Shown one piece after another: positions 1 to 7,690 of a stretch of 64,000 nt of DNA (positions within the stretch are counted from its first letter, which is position 1; the number at the start of each line of letters is the position of its first letter). This stretch comes from an uncultured Verrucomicrobiota bacterium. Its GTDB lineage: Bacteria > Verrucomicrobiota > Kiritimatiellia > CAIVKH01. The stretch is taken from contig CALMYG010000160.1 of the NCBI GenBank assembly GCA_937873455.1, forward strand, positions 94,895 to 158,894. Direction: 5' to 3'. The notes under the pieces are model-generated. The model was not told the DNA's origin, searched no databases, and saw only the letters and a program-made list of their open reading frames with translations. The position numbers and the translations under genes were made by a program.

Positions 1-1184
1 TGCGTCGCGGTCAGGCGCCCATCATGGAGCCGGGCCTGGACGACGCGATTCAAGAGGGCTTGCAAGCCGGGAATCTTGGTTTTACGACGCAACCCGCTCA
101 AGCGATTCCTGACGCTGACGTGCTTTGGGTCGCCTTTGATACGCCGGTGGACGATCATGATCGCGCCGATACGGCATCGGTCGAGCGGGAAATCATCCAT
201 TTGTTGCGGGAGGCTCGTTCCGGCTTGATGGTGCTGGTTTCCTCACAGCTTCCCGTCGGTACCATCAAGCGCATGGAGCAACAGGTTCGGGACTTGTATC
301 CTGAACGGCAGTTCCGTTTTGCCTGCAGTCCGGAAAATCTCCGTCTTGGTCAGGCTCTGGAATACTTTCTCAAACCCGATCGCGTCGTTGTCGGGATTCG
401 CAGTGAAATTGACCGGGCGTTTTTGGAGCGTATGTTTCAGCCGATTGCCCCGCCGATGGAGTGGATGTCCGTGGAGTCGGCGGAAATGGCGAAGCATGCC
501 ATCAATGCATTCCTGGCGCTTTCCGTGACCTTCGCCAACGAGTTGGCCGTGTTATGTGAAAAGACCGGCGCGGATGCCCGCGAGGTGGAGCGTGCCCTGA
601 AAAGCGAGAGCCGTATCGGTCCCAAGGCCTATGTCCGGCCGGGAAGCGCGTTTGCCGGCGGAACGCTGGCCCGTGACGTGGTTTTTTTGACGGAGTTGGC
701 GCGACAAGAATCATCGCCCATTTCGTTAATACCGGCGATCCAGGTCAGCAACGACACGCATAAGCAGTGGCTTTACCGCACCGTAACCGAAGTGGTTGAA
801 GGATGTCCGGGAGCTACAATCGCCGTTCTTGGTCTTACCTACAAGCCGGGCACCGACACCCTGCGCCGCTCGACCTCGGTGGAGTTTTGCCGCTGGGCTT
901 CAAAAGCCGGTTTCACGGTCAAAGCCCACGACCCGGCCGTAAAGCAACTTCCCGATGATCTTGCCGCCGAAATTGAACTGGCGTCCACGGCTGCTGATGC
1001 TTGCCGAAATGCGGCGGTTATCGTCATCGGAACGCCATGGCCCGAGTACAAAGAGTTGCGTGGACCGGATATCGCCGCATGGGCGCCCGGCGCCATCATC
1101 GTGGACGCCAACCGCTTCCTGATCGATGCCTGGCCTCGAACCCTGGGTCTCGGTTTCCGGGCCGTGGGTCTTGCCCCGGAATAG
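1..1184 (+). CDS. UDP-glucose/GDP-mannose dehydrogenase family protein, 5' end outside window, catalytic Cys absent
   Basis: Nucleotide-sugar dehydrogenase family; such enzymes oxidise a UDP- or GDP-hexose to the uronic acid with NAD+. The frame is open from base 3, and the conserved PIMEPGLDD segment at about 15-41 normally follows about 60-70 residues of Rossmann fold, so the gene starts before the window and the ATG at 24 is internal. The substrate-domain lysine motif (AEMAKHAINAF, near 480-515) and the C-terminal NAD half (GLTYKPGTD, near 830) are present. The block that normally reads GGSCFPKD, with the thioester-forming Cys, reads FAGGTLARD here (about 648-677) with no Cys nearby. The four-electron oxidation is therefore doubtful and a non-standard reaction is possible. 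An SDR and a Gfo/Idh/MocA oxidoreductase follow. Family call firm; substrate unknown. Confidence 0.85.
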   Translation, partial: RRGQAPIMEPGLDDAIQEGLQAGNLGFTTQPAQAIPDADVLWVAFDTPVDDHDRADTASVEREIIHLLREARSGLMVLVSSQLPVGTIKRMEQQVRDLYPERQFRFACSPENLRLGQALEYFLKPDRVVVGIRSEIDRAFLERMFQPIAPPMEWMSVESAEMAKHAINAFLALSVTFANELAVLCEKTGADAREVERALKSESRIGPKAYVRPGSAFAGGTLARDVVFLTELARQESSPISLIPAIQVSNDTHKQWLYRTVTEVVEGCPGATIAVLGLTYKPGTDTLRRSTSVEFCRWASKAGFTVKAHDPAVKQLPDDLAAEIELASTAADACRNAAVIVIGTPWPEYKELRGPDIAAWAPGAIIVDANRFLIDAWPRTLGLGFRAVGLAPE

Positions 1185-1221
1185 CAACCGGTGGCTATTA
1201 TCCGCCCGGGCAACGACATTG

Positions 1222-1242
1222 ACCCGGATTTGAAATCCGGGT
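1222..1242. terminator. Strong 9-bp hairpin after the nucleotide-sugar dehydrogenase gene
   Basis: A perfect 9-bp inverted repeat (ACCCGGATT / AATCCGGGT) with a 3-base loop lies 37 bases after the upstream stop codon. It can form a very stable hairpin on either strand. No T-run follows on the plus strand, so it is not a classical intrinsic terminator; it may slow transcription or protect the mRNA 3' end. Confidence 0.35.
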
Positions 1243-1269
1243 AACGTGCGGTCATGAAAGAGGTCATCC

Positions 1270-1286
1270 TATCACGAAGTGTGATA
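1270..1286. promoter_or_regulatory. Inverted repeat TATCAC-N5-GTGATA, candidate operator
   Basis: The 17-bp dyad has perfect 6-bp arms and lies about 80 bases before the likely GTG start of the SDR gene at 1366. Position and symmetry suit a dimeric regulator. No regulator is linked, so this rests on symmetry alone. Confidence 0.25.
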
Positions 1287-1365
1287 AGTGTTTGCCGGTA
1301 ATGACGATGCACACCGGCTATCACGTGAAAAGAAGCAGCAGAATCCAGCCGCCGGGAACGCGAAT

Positions 1366-2247
1366 GTGAATCAACGACTTGCCAATAAATCGGCCATCAT
1401 CACCGGCGCCGGACAAGGATTGGGTCGCGCCATCGCCGAGTCGTACGTGCGGGAGGGCGCCCGCGTGGTCATTTGTGCCCGAACCAGCGCCCATGTGGAG
1501 GAAGTCGTGGCCGAACTTCAGGAGCTGGCCGGTGATCCTTCGCGTGCGTGCGGTATGCCGGTAGATGTCTCCCGTGAAGATCAGGTTGCCGAATTGGTGG
1601 CGATGACCGTGAAACGCTATGGCGGCGTGGATATTCTGGTCAACAATGCCGGCGTGTATGGCCCCATGGGCGTAATTGAAGATGTCAATTGGGCGGATTG
1701 GGTGTCGGCCATGAACATCAACATAATGGGATCGGTGCTGATGTGCCGGGCGGTATTGCCTCACATGAAGCAAGCCAATCGCGGCAAAATTATCCAATTA
1801 TCCGGCGGCGGCGCGACCAACCCGCTCCCCAACATCAGTGCGTATGCCGCATCCAAGGCGGCGATCGTGCGGTTTGCCGAAACCCTGGCCGGGGAAGTGC
1901 GGGATTATCATATCGACGTCAATTGCATCGCCCCCGGTCCGTTGAACACCCGATTGCTGGATCAGGTACTGGAAGCGGGACCGGAAAAAGTCGGTGACGC
2001 ATTTTACAGAAAGTCTATGGAGCAACGGGAAAAAGGAGGAGCGCCTCTGGAAAAAGGCGCGGACTTGGCGGTCTACCTCGCTTCGTCCGAAAGCGATGGC
2101 GTAACCGGCAAGTTGATTAGCGCGCTTTGGGATCCCTGGCCAAAATTTCAGGAGCACATGGAGGATGTCGCCGGGACCGACGTGTATACCTTGCGGCGCA
2201 TTGTGCCGAAAGACCGGGGCATGACGTGGGATGAGGAACAGCGATGA
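1366..2247 (+). CDS. Short-chain dehydrogenase/reductase (SDR)
   Basis: Classical SDR of 293 residues. It has the glycine-rich cofactor loop TGAGQGLG near the N-terminus, NNAG in the middle, and the Ser with the YAASK Tyr/Lys catalytic pair. The frame is open from an ATG at 1288, but the first 26 residues look non-coding and SDR similarity begins right after the GTG at 1366, so that start is preferred. The C-terminus runs about 40 residues past the usual SDR end and lacks the common final VDGG motif, which suggests a sugar- or nucleotide-sugar-specific subgroup. The stop overlaps the next start by 4 bp (ATGA), indicating coupling with the Gfo/Idh/MocA gene. Substrate not deducible. Confidence 0.85.
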   Translation: MNQRLANKSAIITGAGQGLGRAIAESYVREGARVVICARTSAHVEEVVAELQELAGDPSRACGMPVDVSREDQVAELVAMTVKRYGGVDILVNNAGVYGPMGVIEDVNWADWVSAMNINIMGSVLMCRAVLPHMKQANRGKIIQLSGGGATNPLPNISAYAASKAAIVRFAETLAGEVRDYHIDVNCIAPGPLNTRLLDQVLEAGPEKVGDAFYRKSMEQREKGGAPLEKGADLAVYLASSESDGVTGKLISALWDPWPKFQEHMEDVAGTDVYTLRRIVPKDRGMTWDEEQR

Positions 2248-3254
2248 ATGCACCAGGCGTCGGAATCATCGGATGCGGACTGATTGGCGGCAAGCGGGCG
2301 GCGGTGTTGGGCGCGGCCAGGCTGGTGGCCTGCGCGGACCCCGTCATGGATCGCGCGCAGGCGTTGGCGAAACGGCATCCAGGGTGCCAGGCTTATTCCG
2401 ATCCGGGTGAACTGATCAAACACCCGGACGTTTCGGTCGTGATCATCGCCACGCCCAACAACCTGCTCGCGCCCTTGACCCGGCAAGCGATCGAGTCGGG
2501 CAAGCATGTGCTGGTGGAAAAGCCGGCGGCTCTGAATTCGGAGGAGCTGGCGCCGCTGATTCCGCTGGCTGCGGCAAACCGCGTTCAGGTTCGCGTGGGC
2601 TTCAACCATCGTTATCATCCATCCTTCCGGAAGGCCCGCGAATTGCTGAACCAGAACGCCTTGGGTCCTTTGATGTTCTTGCGCGCCCGCTACGGACACG
2701 GCGGGCGCGTGGGCTATGACCGCGAATGGCGGGCGGACCCGAAACTGTCCGGTGGTGGTGAGCTGATCGATCAAGGGATTCATCTCATTGACTTGTCGCG
2801 CTGGTTGTTGGGCGAGCTGGAACTATACAGCGGTTTTGCCGCCACCTATTTCTGGGATATGCCGGTGGACGACAATGCGTTCATGATGCTCAAGGGCAGG
2901 GATCAACGCATGGCCTTTTTACACGTCAGTTGCACCGAATGGAAAAATCTGTTTTCACTCGAACTCTACGGAAAAACCGGAAAGCTTCATATTGAAGGCT
3001 TGGGTGGAAGTTATGGCGTGGAGCGCATCAACTATTACCGTATGCTGCCCGAAATGGGGCCCCCGGAAACCACGACGTGGGAATTTCCGCGCGGCGACGA
3101 CTCCTGGGCGGTGGAATGGGCGGAATTTATGGATGATATTCAGTTGGGACGCGAACCATCGGCAGGCTTGCCGGATGCGTTGGCGGCGCTCGGGGTAGTC
3201 AGAGACGTCTATGAGCGGAGGGCACCGGAGCTTGCGCCGAGGCGCACACCTTGA
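2244..3254 (+). CDS. Gfo/Idh/MocA family oxidoreductase
   Basis: NAD(P)-dependent sugar or nucleotide-sugar oxidoreductase of 336 residues. The N-terminal Rossmann fold shows GCGLIGGKR, and the family EKP motif (LVEKPAALNSEE, about residue 90) carries the catalytic-region Lys. A second alpha/beta domain follows, including a GGGELIDQGIHLIDL segment near 170-185 with the His expected at the substrate site. Translationally coupled to the SDR gene. The two may carry out a paired oxidation/reduction on one sugar, as seen in several unusual-sugar pathways; this is inference. The exact sugar cannot be read from sequence. Confidence 0.88.
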   Translation: MNAPGVGIIGCGLIGGKRAAVLGAARLVACADPVMDRAQALAKRHPGCQAYSDPGELIKHPDVSVVIIATPNNLLAPLTRQAIESGKHVLVEKPAALNSEELAPLIPLAAANRVQVRVGFNHRYHPSFRKARELLNQNALGPLMFLRARYGHGGRVGYDREWRADPKLSGGGELIDQGIHLIDLSRWLLGELELYSGFAATYFWDMPVDDNAFMMLKGRDQRMAFLHVSCTEWKNLFSLELYGKTGKLHIEGLGGSYGVERINYYRMLPEMGPPETTTWEFPRGDDSWAVEWAEFMDDIQLGREPSAGLPDALAALGVVRDVYERRAPELAPRRTP

Positions 3255-3263
3255 CACGTACGC

Positions 3264-3374
3264 ATCATATACTTATTGACCGTATAATTGTAGCCCAGGC
3301 GGTGGTCAGAAATGCTCAACTATTGACCAAGGACAAGAGCATACGAAGACATTATCACCAAGCGGTATGGTAAT
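3264..3374 (+). pseudogene. Remnant of a PIN-domain toxin (C-terminal fragment)
   Basis: Too short to be an independent gene. This frame encodes about 36 residues ending in TAA, with IDRIIVAQAVVRNAQLLTKD followed by an RHYHQAVW tail. It matches the typical end of VapC-like PIN proteins (fD-RllIAQA ... LlT-D). The first three quarters of a PIN domain are missing; the Gfo/Idh/MocA gene ends 10 bases before it. It lies just upstream of an intact RHH/PIN pair, so this spot has received such modules more than once. Confidence 0.55.
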
Positions 3375-3444
3375 GAGGTGGAGCTTGATGGAGCGGGATT
3401 TAATCGACCGTACAGGGCACTTTTCGGTTGTAATGATCCAAGGC

Positions 3445-3473
3445 TTGTGGTGATATCGCTGATATGATATACA
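3445..3473 (+). promoter_or_regulatory. Putative sigma70-type promoter of the RHH/PIN pair
   Basis: TTGTGG (3445-3450) and TATACA (3468-3473) are separated by 17 bases and lie 31 bases before the antitoxin ATG. GATAT-type repeats in the spacer could serve as an autoregulatory operator for the RHH protein. Called from consensus match only. Confidence 0.4.
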
Positions 3474-3504
3474 TCTGGGTGTTGACTCCAATTCGGGGGT
3501 TTTT

Positions 3505-3753
3505 ATGGTGCGTATGATTGTAACTTTACCGGAGCGAGACAAGCAGTGGATCATGCAAGCAGGACGGCGAAAGGGTTGCTCATCGGCCGAAATTATCCGG
3601 CAAGCTGTCACCCGTCTACGCGAAAGCGAGCGGGATGATCCATCAGATTTGAGTCGGGCTATTGCCTCATGTGCCGGCCGGTGGAAAACGGTGGAGGCGG
3701 ACGGACAAAAACTCGTCGATTCGTGGCGTAAAGAATGGGAAGACACGCCTTGA
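3505..3753 (+). CDS. Ribbon-helix-helix antitoxin-type protein
   Basis: An 82-residue protein whose first 45 residues form a ribbon-helix-helix DNA-binding unit: a short beta strand (MIVTLPERD) and two helices (SSAEIIRQAV region). The remaining tail is acidic and basic and would be the toxin-wrapping part. The family represses its own operon and neutralises a partner RNase. The gene overlaps the following PIN gene by 4 bp if that gene starts at TTG 3750, typical for toxin-antitoxin pairs. The pair sits between two sugar operons on the same strand. Confidence 0.75.
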   Translation: MVRMIVTLPERDKQWIMQAGRRKGCSSAEIIRQAVTRLRESERDDPSDLSRAIASCAGRWKTVEADGQKLVDSWRKEWEDTP

Positions 3754-4148
3754 AGCACGTTTACCTGCTTGATTCGGTTATTCTTATTGATGTGCTTCGT
3801 GGCATTCCTGGCGCGGTCTCGTGGGCCAAGAAACTTCACCCTGGAGAAGCGGCCATCTCCGTGATTACAAGAGCGGAAGTTTTATCCGGCGGTCCGGACG
3901 AGGAACAGGACGCTGCCCAGACACTTTGCGACCAATTTGACTGCCTGCCACTTGATGCGGATGCGGCCGATCAGGCCGCGCGCTTGCGGCTCGCCAGGCG
4001 CTGGAAACTACCCGATGCCATCCAGGCCGCCTTGGCCCAACGCAACGGGTTGCGTCTCGCGACCCGTAATACAAAGGATTTTGATCCATCCCGGGATGCC
4101 TTCGTCTTCATACCGTATCGTGTAGCGTTAACTCAAGCAGAGGAATAA
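3750..4148 (+). CDS. VapC-like PIN-domain toxin (RNase)
   Basis: PIN-domain protein of about 132 residues. The acidic metal-binding residues expected for a Mg-dependent RNase are visible: Asp in YLLDSVILIDVL near the N-terminus, Glu in VITRAEVLSG, Asp in KLPDAIQAALA, and Asn/Asp in TRNTKDFD near the C-terminus. The first stretch starts naturally at the TTG at 3750, which overlaps the antitoxin stop (TTGA) and has GGGAAG upstream; an in-frame ATG at 3735 would add five residues. VapC proteins usually cut tRNA or rRNA when released from antitoxin; the target here is unknown. The full active-site set suggests an intact toxin. Confidence 0.8.
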   Translation: MKHVYLLDSVILIDVLRGIPGAVSWAKKLHPGEAAISVITRAEVLSGGPDEEQDAAQTLCDQFDCLPLDADAADQAARLRLARRWKLPDAIQAALAQRNGLRLATRNTKDFDPSRDAFVFIPYRVALTQAEE

Positions 4149-4152
4149 TTTT

Positions 4153-4758
4153 ATGGAACAGAATTTTATTGAACGGCATCTCCGGGAAACGGCGGACATT
4201 GTGGCGGGTTTGGACCGAAAAACCCTCCGGGGTATGGTCGATGTCTTGCTGAAGGTTCGGGCCAACGGCGGGCGCTTGTTTTTTCTGGGGGTCGGGGGAA
4301 GCGCCGCCAATGCTTCTCATGCGGTGAACGATTTTCGTAAACTGGCGGGTTTTGAGTCGTATTGCCCGACCGACAATGTGTCGGAGTTGACCGCCCGCAC
4401 CAACGACGAAGGATGGGCGACGGTGTTTGCCGCCTGGCTGAAAGTAAGCCGCCTTAACGCGAGCGACGCCTTGTTCATCATGTCGGTGGGCGGCGGCGAC
4501 GAGAAGAACAATGTCAGCCCGAATCTCGTCGAGGCCATCCGATACGCCAAGCACGTTGGTGCATCCATCGTCGGGATCGTCGGGCGCGATGGGGGCTACA
4601 CCGCGCGCGAGGCGGATGCCTGCGTGATCATCCCGACCGTAAATGCCGAGTCCATCACCCCGCATACGGAAGCGTTTCATGCCGTGGTCTGGCATTTGCT
4701 GATTACTCACCCGGAAATAAAAATAAACGCCACCAAATGGGAGTCGCTGGTTAAATGA
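4153..4758 (+). CDS. SIS-domain sugar-phosphate isomerase, GmhA-like
   Basis: A 201-residue single SIS domain resembling phosphoheptose isomerase GmhA, which converts sedoheptulose 7-phosphate to D-glycero-D-manno-heptose 7-phosphate. The phosphate loop GVGGSAANASH matches the GmhA GNGGSAADAQH block, and the C-terminal EAFHAVVWH helix carries the His expected at the active site. The Glu that follows the loop in GmhA (HFAAEL) appears as Asp (HAVNDF), so activity or substrate may differ. It is the first gene of the heptose operon and overlaps the transaldolase by 4 bp. Isomerase fold firm; exact substrate moderately sure. Confidence 0.8.
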   Translation: MEQNFIERHLRETADIVAGLDRKTLRGMVDVLLKVRANGGRLFFLGVGGSAANASHAVNDFRKLAGFESYCPTDNVSELTARTNDEGWATVFAAWLKVSRLNASDALFIMSVGGGDEKNNVSPNLVEAIRYAKHVGASIVGIVGRDGGYTAREADACVIIPTVNAESITPHTEAFHAVVWHLLITHPEIKINATKWESLVK

Positions 4759-5507
4759 GTTATCAATCTGAACGTTTCGAATCCAACGCGGTTCCTTCGC
4801 TCAAGGATCTCAAGGTTAAAATCTTTTCCGATGGCGCCGACCTCGACTCCATCACCGAGGCGTACCAGAAAGGGATCGTCAAGGGATTCACCACCAACCC
4901 CACGTTGATGGCCAAGGCCGGGGTGATCAACTACCTGACGTTCGCCCGTGAATTCCTCCGTATTGTCCCGGATTTGCCCGTATCGTTTGAAGTATTCAGC
5001 GATGATCTCGAAGGCATGAAGCGGCAGGCGTTGGTACTCAACGATCTTGCCGAAAATGTTTACGTTAAGATTCCCATTACCAACACCCAGGGGGTTTCCT
5101 GCGCACCGCTGATTCACGAGCTGTCGGCCAAGGGCCTTAAGCTGAATATTACCGCCATGATGACTACGCGCCAGGTGCAGGAAGTCATCGATGCGCTGGT
5201 GCCGGACTCGTTGTCCTTCATCTCTGTGTTTGCCGGTCGTATCGCTGATTCCGGGCGCGACCCGCTACCCGTCATGATCCAGTCGCTGGAAATCATCAAA
5301 GCCCGTCCCGGGGCGGAATTGATCTGGGCGAGTCCGCGAGAGAGTTTCAATATTATCCAGGCCGACCAGATCGGATGCCATATCATTACCGTCACCCCGG
5401 CTCTGCTCGACAAGGCCCCCAGTTTCGGAAAAAACCTCGATGAGTTTTCACTGGATACGGTGAAAATGTTTTACAATGACGCCACCAAGAGCGGATTTCA
5501 TATTTAA
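4755..5507 (+). CDS. Transaldolase of the short TalC/MipB-type family
   Basis: A 250-residue class I aldolase barrel. Recognisable blocks are KIFSDGADL and GFTTNPTLMAK near the N-terminus, VYVKIPIT with the predicted Schiff-base Lys at about residue 97, and LNITAM after it. Family members transfer dihydroxyacetone units; a transaldolase could make sedoheptulose 7-phosphate from fructose 6-phosphate and erythrose 4-phosphate. It lies between a GmhA-like isomerase and an HddA-like kinase with start/stop overlap, suggesting it feeds that path rather than the general pentose phosphate pathway. A fructose 6-phosphate aldolase-like role is the alternative. Confidence 0.85.
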   Translation: MSYQSERFESNAVPSLKDLKVKIFSDGADLDSITEAYQKGIVKGFTTNPTLMAKAGVINYLTFAREFLRIVPDLPVSFEVFSDDLEGMKRQALVLNDLAENVYVKIPITNTQGVSCAPLIHELSAKGLKLNITAMMTTRQVQEVIDALVPDSLSFISVFAGRIADSGRDPLPVMIQSLEIIKARPGAELIWASPRESFNIIQADQIGCHIITVTPALLDKAPSFGKNLDEFSLDTVKMFYNDATKSGFHI

Positions 5508-5519
5508 GCGGAGCCGATC

Positions 5520-6548
5520 ATGATTATTTCACAAACTCCTTTTCGCATCACCCTGGGCGGCGGCGGCACGGACTTGCCTTCGTTTTACCACGATCACGGC
5601 GGTTTCATATTCGCCATGACCATCAACAAGTACATGTACCTGATGCTGCACAAGCTGCCGGTGACCGAACGCAAGTCGATCATCCGTTACAGCCAGGTCG
5701 AAGCGGTCAGTTCGATCGATGAAATCAAGCATCCGCTGGCCCGCGAGGCGCTGCGCATGCTGAATGTGGACGATTATATTGAATTGACCAGCATGGCCGA
5801 CCTGCCGGCCAAGACCGGTTTGGGGTCTTCGGGAGCGTATCTCGTGGGGTTGCTGACCGCGATCCACGCCTTTAAGCGCGATCCGGTCCCATTGGCCCAA
5901 ATCGCCGAGGAGGCGTGCCGAATTGAAATGGACATTCTCAAGGAACCGGTGGGCAAACAGGATCAATACATGGCGGCGTTTGGTGGATTTCGCACCTTGG
6001 AGATCGACCGCGAGGGAAAGGTCAAGGTTGGCTCGGTCGCCGTGGATAGTTTTGCCGCCGATGAACTGGTGAACAAGGCGCGCATTTACTACACCGGTAT
6101 TCAACGCTCGGCTACCATGGTGTTGAAGACGCAGAATACGGCGGCGGCCAGCAAGACCGCCAAGGATCATGGACGGGTGGTGGATGCCTTGCTGAAGATC
6201 AAGGATATTGGCTATCAGATCCGCGATGCTTTCGTGAACCAGGATCTTGACCGGTTTGCCCGCCTGATGGATGAGCACTGGATGCACAAACGCAGTATGA
6301 GCGCCGCGATCAGCCTGACCTCCATTGATGACATGTACGACCATGTGAAAAAAGAGTACGGCGTGCTGGGCGGCAAGATCATCGGCGCCGGCGGCGGCGG
6401 TTTTGTCATGTTGTACTGTCCGGAAAAAGGTCGTGAACTCGATGCTTTTATGGCCGGGCACGACATGCCGCGGATTGGGTACTACCCGTCGTCTCATGGC
6501 AGTCGGATTACCGCGGATTTGTCGGATTATGACGACTTTAATGGTTGA
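5520..6548 (+). CDS. GHMP kinase, D-glycero-D-manno-heptose 7-phosphate kinase-like (HddA type)
   Basis: A 342-residue GHMP-superfamily kinase. Motif 1 is seen in ISQTPFRITLGGGGTDLPSF, motif 2 in the phosphate loop KTGLGSSGAYLVGL (about residue 100) and motif 3 in IIGAGGGGFVML near the C-terminus. This subgroup phosphorylates C1 of heptose 7-phosphate to give the alpha-1,7-bisphosphate on the GDP-heptose route. Its neighbours (SIS isomerase, nucleotidyltransferase, HAD phosphatase) fit that route step by step. A fucokinase-like activity is the main alternative. A second, diverged copy lies at 33414-34400. Confidence 0.82.
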   Translation: MIISQTPFRITLGGGGTDLPSFYHDHGGFIFAMTINKYMYLMLHKLPVTERKSIIRYSQVEAVSSIDEIKHPLAREALRMLNVDDYIELTSMADLPAKTGLGSSGAYLVGLLTAIHAFKRDPVPLAQIAEEACRIEMDILKEPVGKQDQYMAAFGGFRTLEIDREGKVKVGSVAVDSFAADELVNKARIYYTGIQRSATMVLKTQNTAAASKTAKDHGRVVDALLKIKDIGYQIRDAFVNQDLDRFARLMDEHWMHKRSMSAAISLTSIDDMYDHVKKEYGVLGGKIIGAGGGGFVMLYCPEKGRELDAFMAGHDMPRIGYYPSSHGSRITADLSDYDDFNG

Positions 6549-6551
6549 CCC

Positions 6552-7256
6552 ATGCAAACGGTGATCCTTGCCGGCGGTAAGGGAACGCGCATCGCATCGG
6601 TCGCCGGCGACCTCCCGAAAATCCTGGTGCCGGTGGCGGGCAAGCCGTTTGTTGAGCATCAATTTGATTTGTTGCGGGCTTGCGGTTATTCCGAGGTGCT
6701 GTTGTCGATCGGTTATCGGGGCGATGTGATACGCGGCTATGTTGGAAATGGTTCGCGCTTCGGGATGAAGGTGGCGTATGTCGAGGAGTCCCCGGACGCA
6801 CTCAAGGGTACGGGCGGGGCGCTGGTGCATGCCCTCGATGCCCTCCAAACGGAATTCATGTTGTTGTACGGCGACTCCTACCTGCCCATTGATTACCGGC
6901 CGGTCGTGGCGTCGTTTTATCGCAGCGGTTTGCCTGCCCTGATGACGGTGCACAAAAATCTCGGCCAATGGGATGCCAGCAATGCCCGCATCGCGGGCGA
7001 TCGGGTGATCTTCTATTCAAAGAAATGCAAACCGGGGGAAGCCGACTACATTGATTACGGACTGGGCATCATCCGCCGGGACATTATTGAAACCTATCGA
7101 AAGGCGCCGGTACCCCTGGATTTGGCGGTGATCTACGGTGATTTGGTCCATGCGGGTAAGCTCGCCGCGTTCGACGTGCCGGAGCGGTTTTACGAGATCG
7201 GCAAGCCGGAAGGGGTGGCGGAGTTGGAGGCGTATATAGCTACGAGGAAAAGATGA
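6552..7256 (+). CDS. Sugar-1-phosphate nucleotidyltransferase (HddC-like)
   Basis: A 234-residue nucleotidyltransferase of the GT-A-like fold. The N-terminal signature MQTVILAGGKGTRI binds the nucleotide and LLYGDSYL near residue 103 provides the metal-binding Asp. In the heptose operon it would join heptose 1-phosphate to GMP (HddC role) or another nucleotide. The base preference cannot be read from sequence. It starts 3 bases after the kinase gene and overlaps the following ORF6N-type frame by 4 bp. A paralogue lies at 31497-32216. Confidence 0.82.
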   Translation: MQTVILAGGKGTRIASVAGDLPKILVPVAGKPFVEHQFDLLRACGYSEVLLSIGYRGDVIRGYVGNGSRFGMKVAYVEESPDALKGTGGALVHALDALQTEFMLLYGDSYLPIDYRPVVASFYRSGLPALMTVHKNLGQWDASNARIAGDRVIFYSKKCKPGEADYIDYGLGIIRRDIIETYRKAPVPLDLAVIYGDLVHAGKLAAFDVPERFYEIGKPEGVAELEAYIATRKR

Positions 7257-7690
7257 TGAATTCAGGAATGGATCATTCGATTACACTCTCGTCAAAAATA
7301 TTTACGATTCGCGAGCAAGCTATGCGGTCACAAATTGTGACCGCATCAAAAAAAAGAAATGTGCGGCATCCACCCTTTGCCTTCACCGAGCACGGCGCCA
7401 TCATGGCGGCAAGCGTACTTAACAGCGACCAGGCCATCGAAATGAGCGTTTTTGTCGTGCGCGCCTTCATCAAGATGCGAGAGCAATTGTCTCAACGTGT
7501 AGAACTGGGAGCCCGGCTGGCCAGCATCGAGAAATCGCTCATGGGTCATGATTCAGCACTCCGCGACTTGTACCAGAAGCTCCGTCCACTGTTGTTGCCG
7601 CCACCCGATCCTCCGAAAAAGCCCATCGGTTTCCACGCCAAGGAAGCACGGGCGCGTTACCGCATCGGACGAGGAATCAAGACGAAATGA
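7253..7690 (+). CDS. Truncated ORF6N-domain protein fragment
   Basis: A 145-residue frame that matches only the C-terminal two thirds of ORF6N/KilA-N-type DNA-binding proteins: RSQIVTASKK, PFAFTEHGAIMAASVLNSDQA, VRAFIKMREQL, then a Pro-rich tail. The N-terminal part that normally reads like DADLAALYGVE..VLNQAVKRN is missing and is replaced by about 20 unrelated residues. It is therefore probably a non-functional remnant of a phage- or defence-related protein. It still overlaps the genes on both sides by 4 bp, so the operon reading is not broken. This kind of insert is out of place in a sugar-activation operon. Confidence 0.65.
   Translation: MMNSGMDHSITLSSKIFTIREQAMRSQIVTASKKRNVRHPPFAFTEHGAIMAASVLNSDQAIEMSVFVVRAFIKMREQLSQRVELGARLASIEKSLMGHDSALRDLYQKLRPLLLPPPDPPKKPIGFHAKEARARYRIGRGIKTK

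Noticed and set aside
3381..3470. Possible second gene fragment reading GAGFNRPYRALFG after the PIN remnant
   Set aside because: The frame is short, has no start, and matches no family I know; probably fortuitous.
5529..6968. 479-codon open frame on the minus strand
   Set aside because: Antisense across the GHMP kinase and nucleotidyltransferase genes; His/Arg-rich composition typical of a shadow frame.
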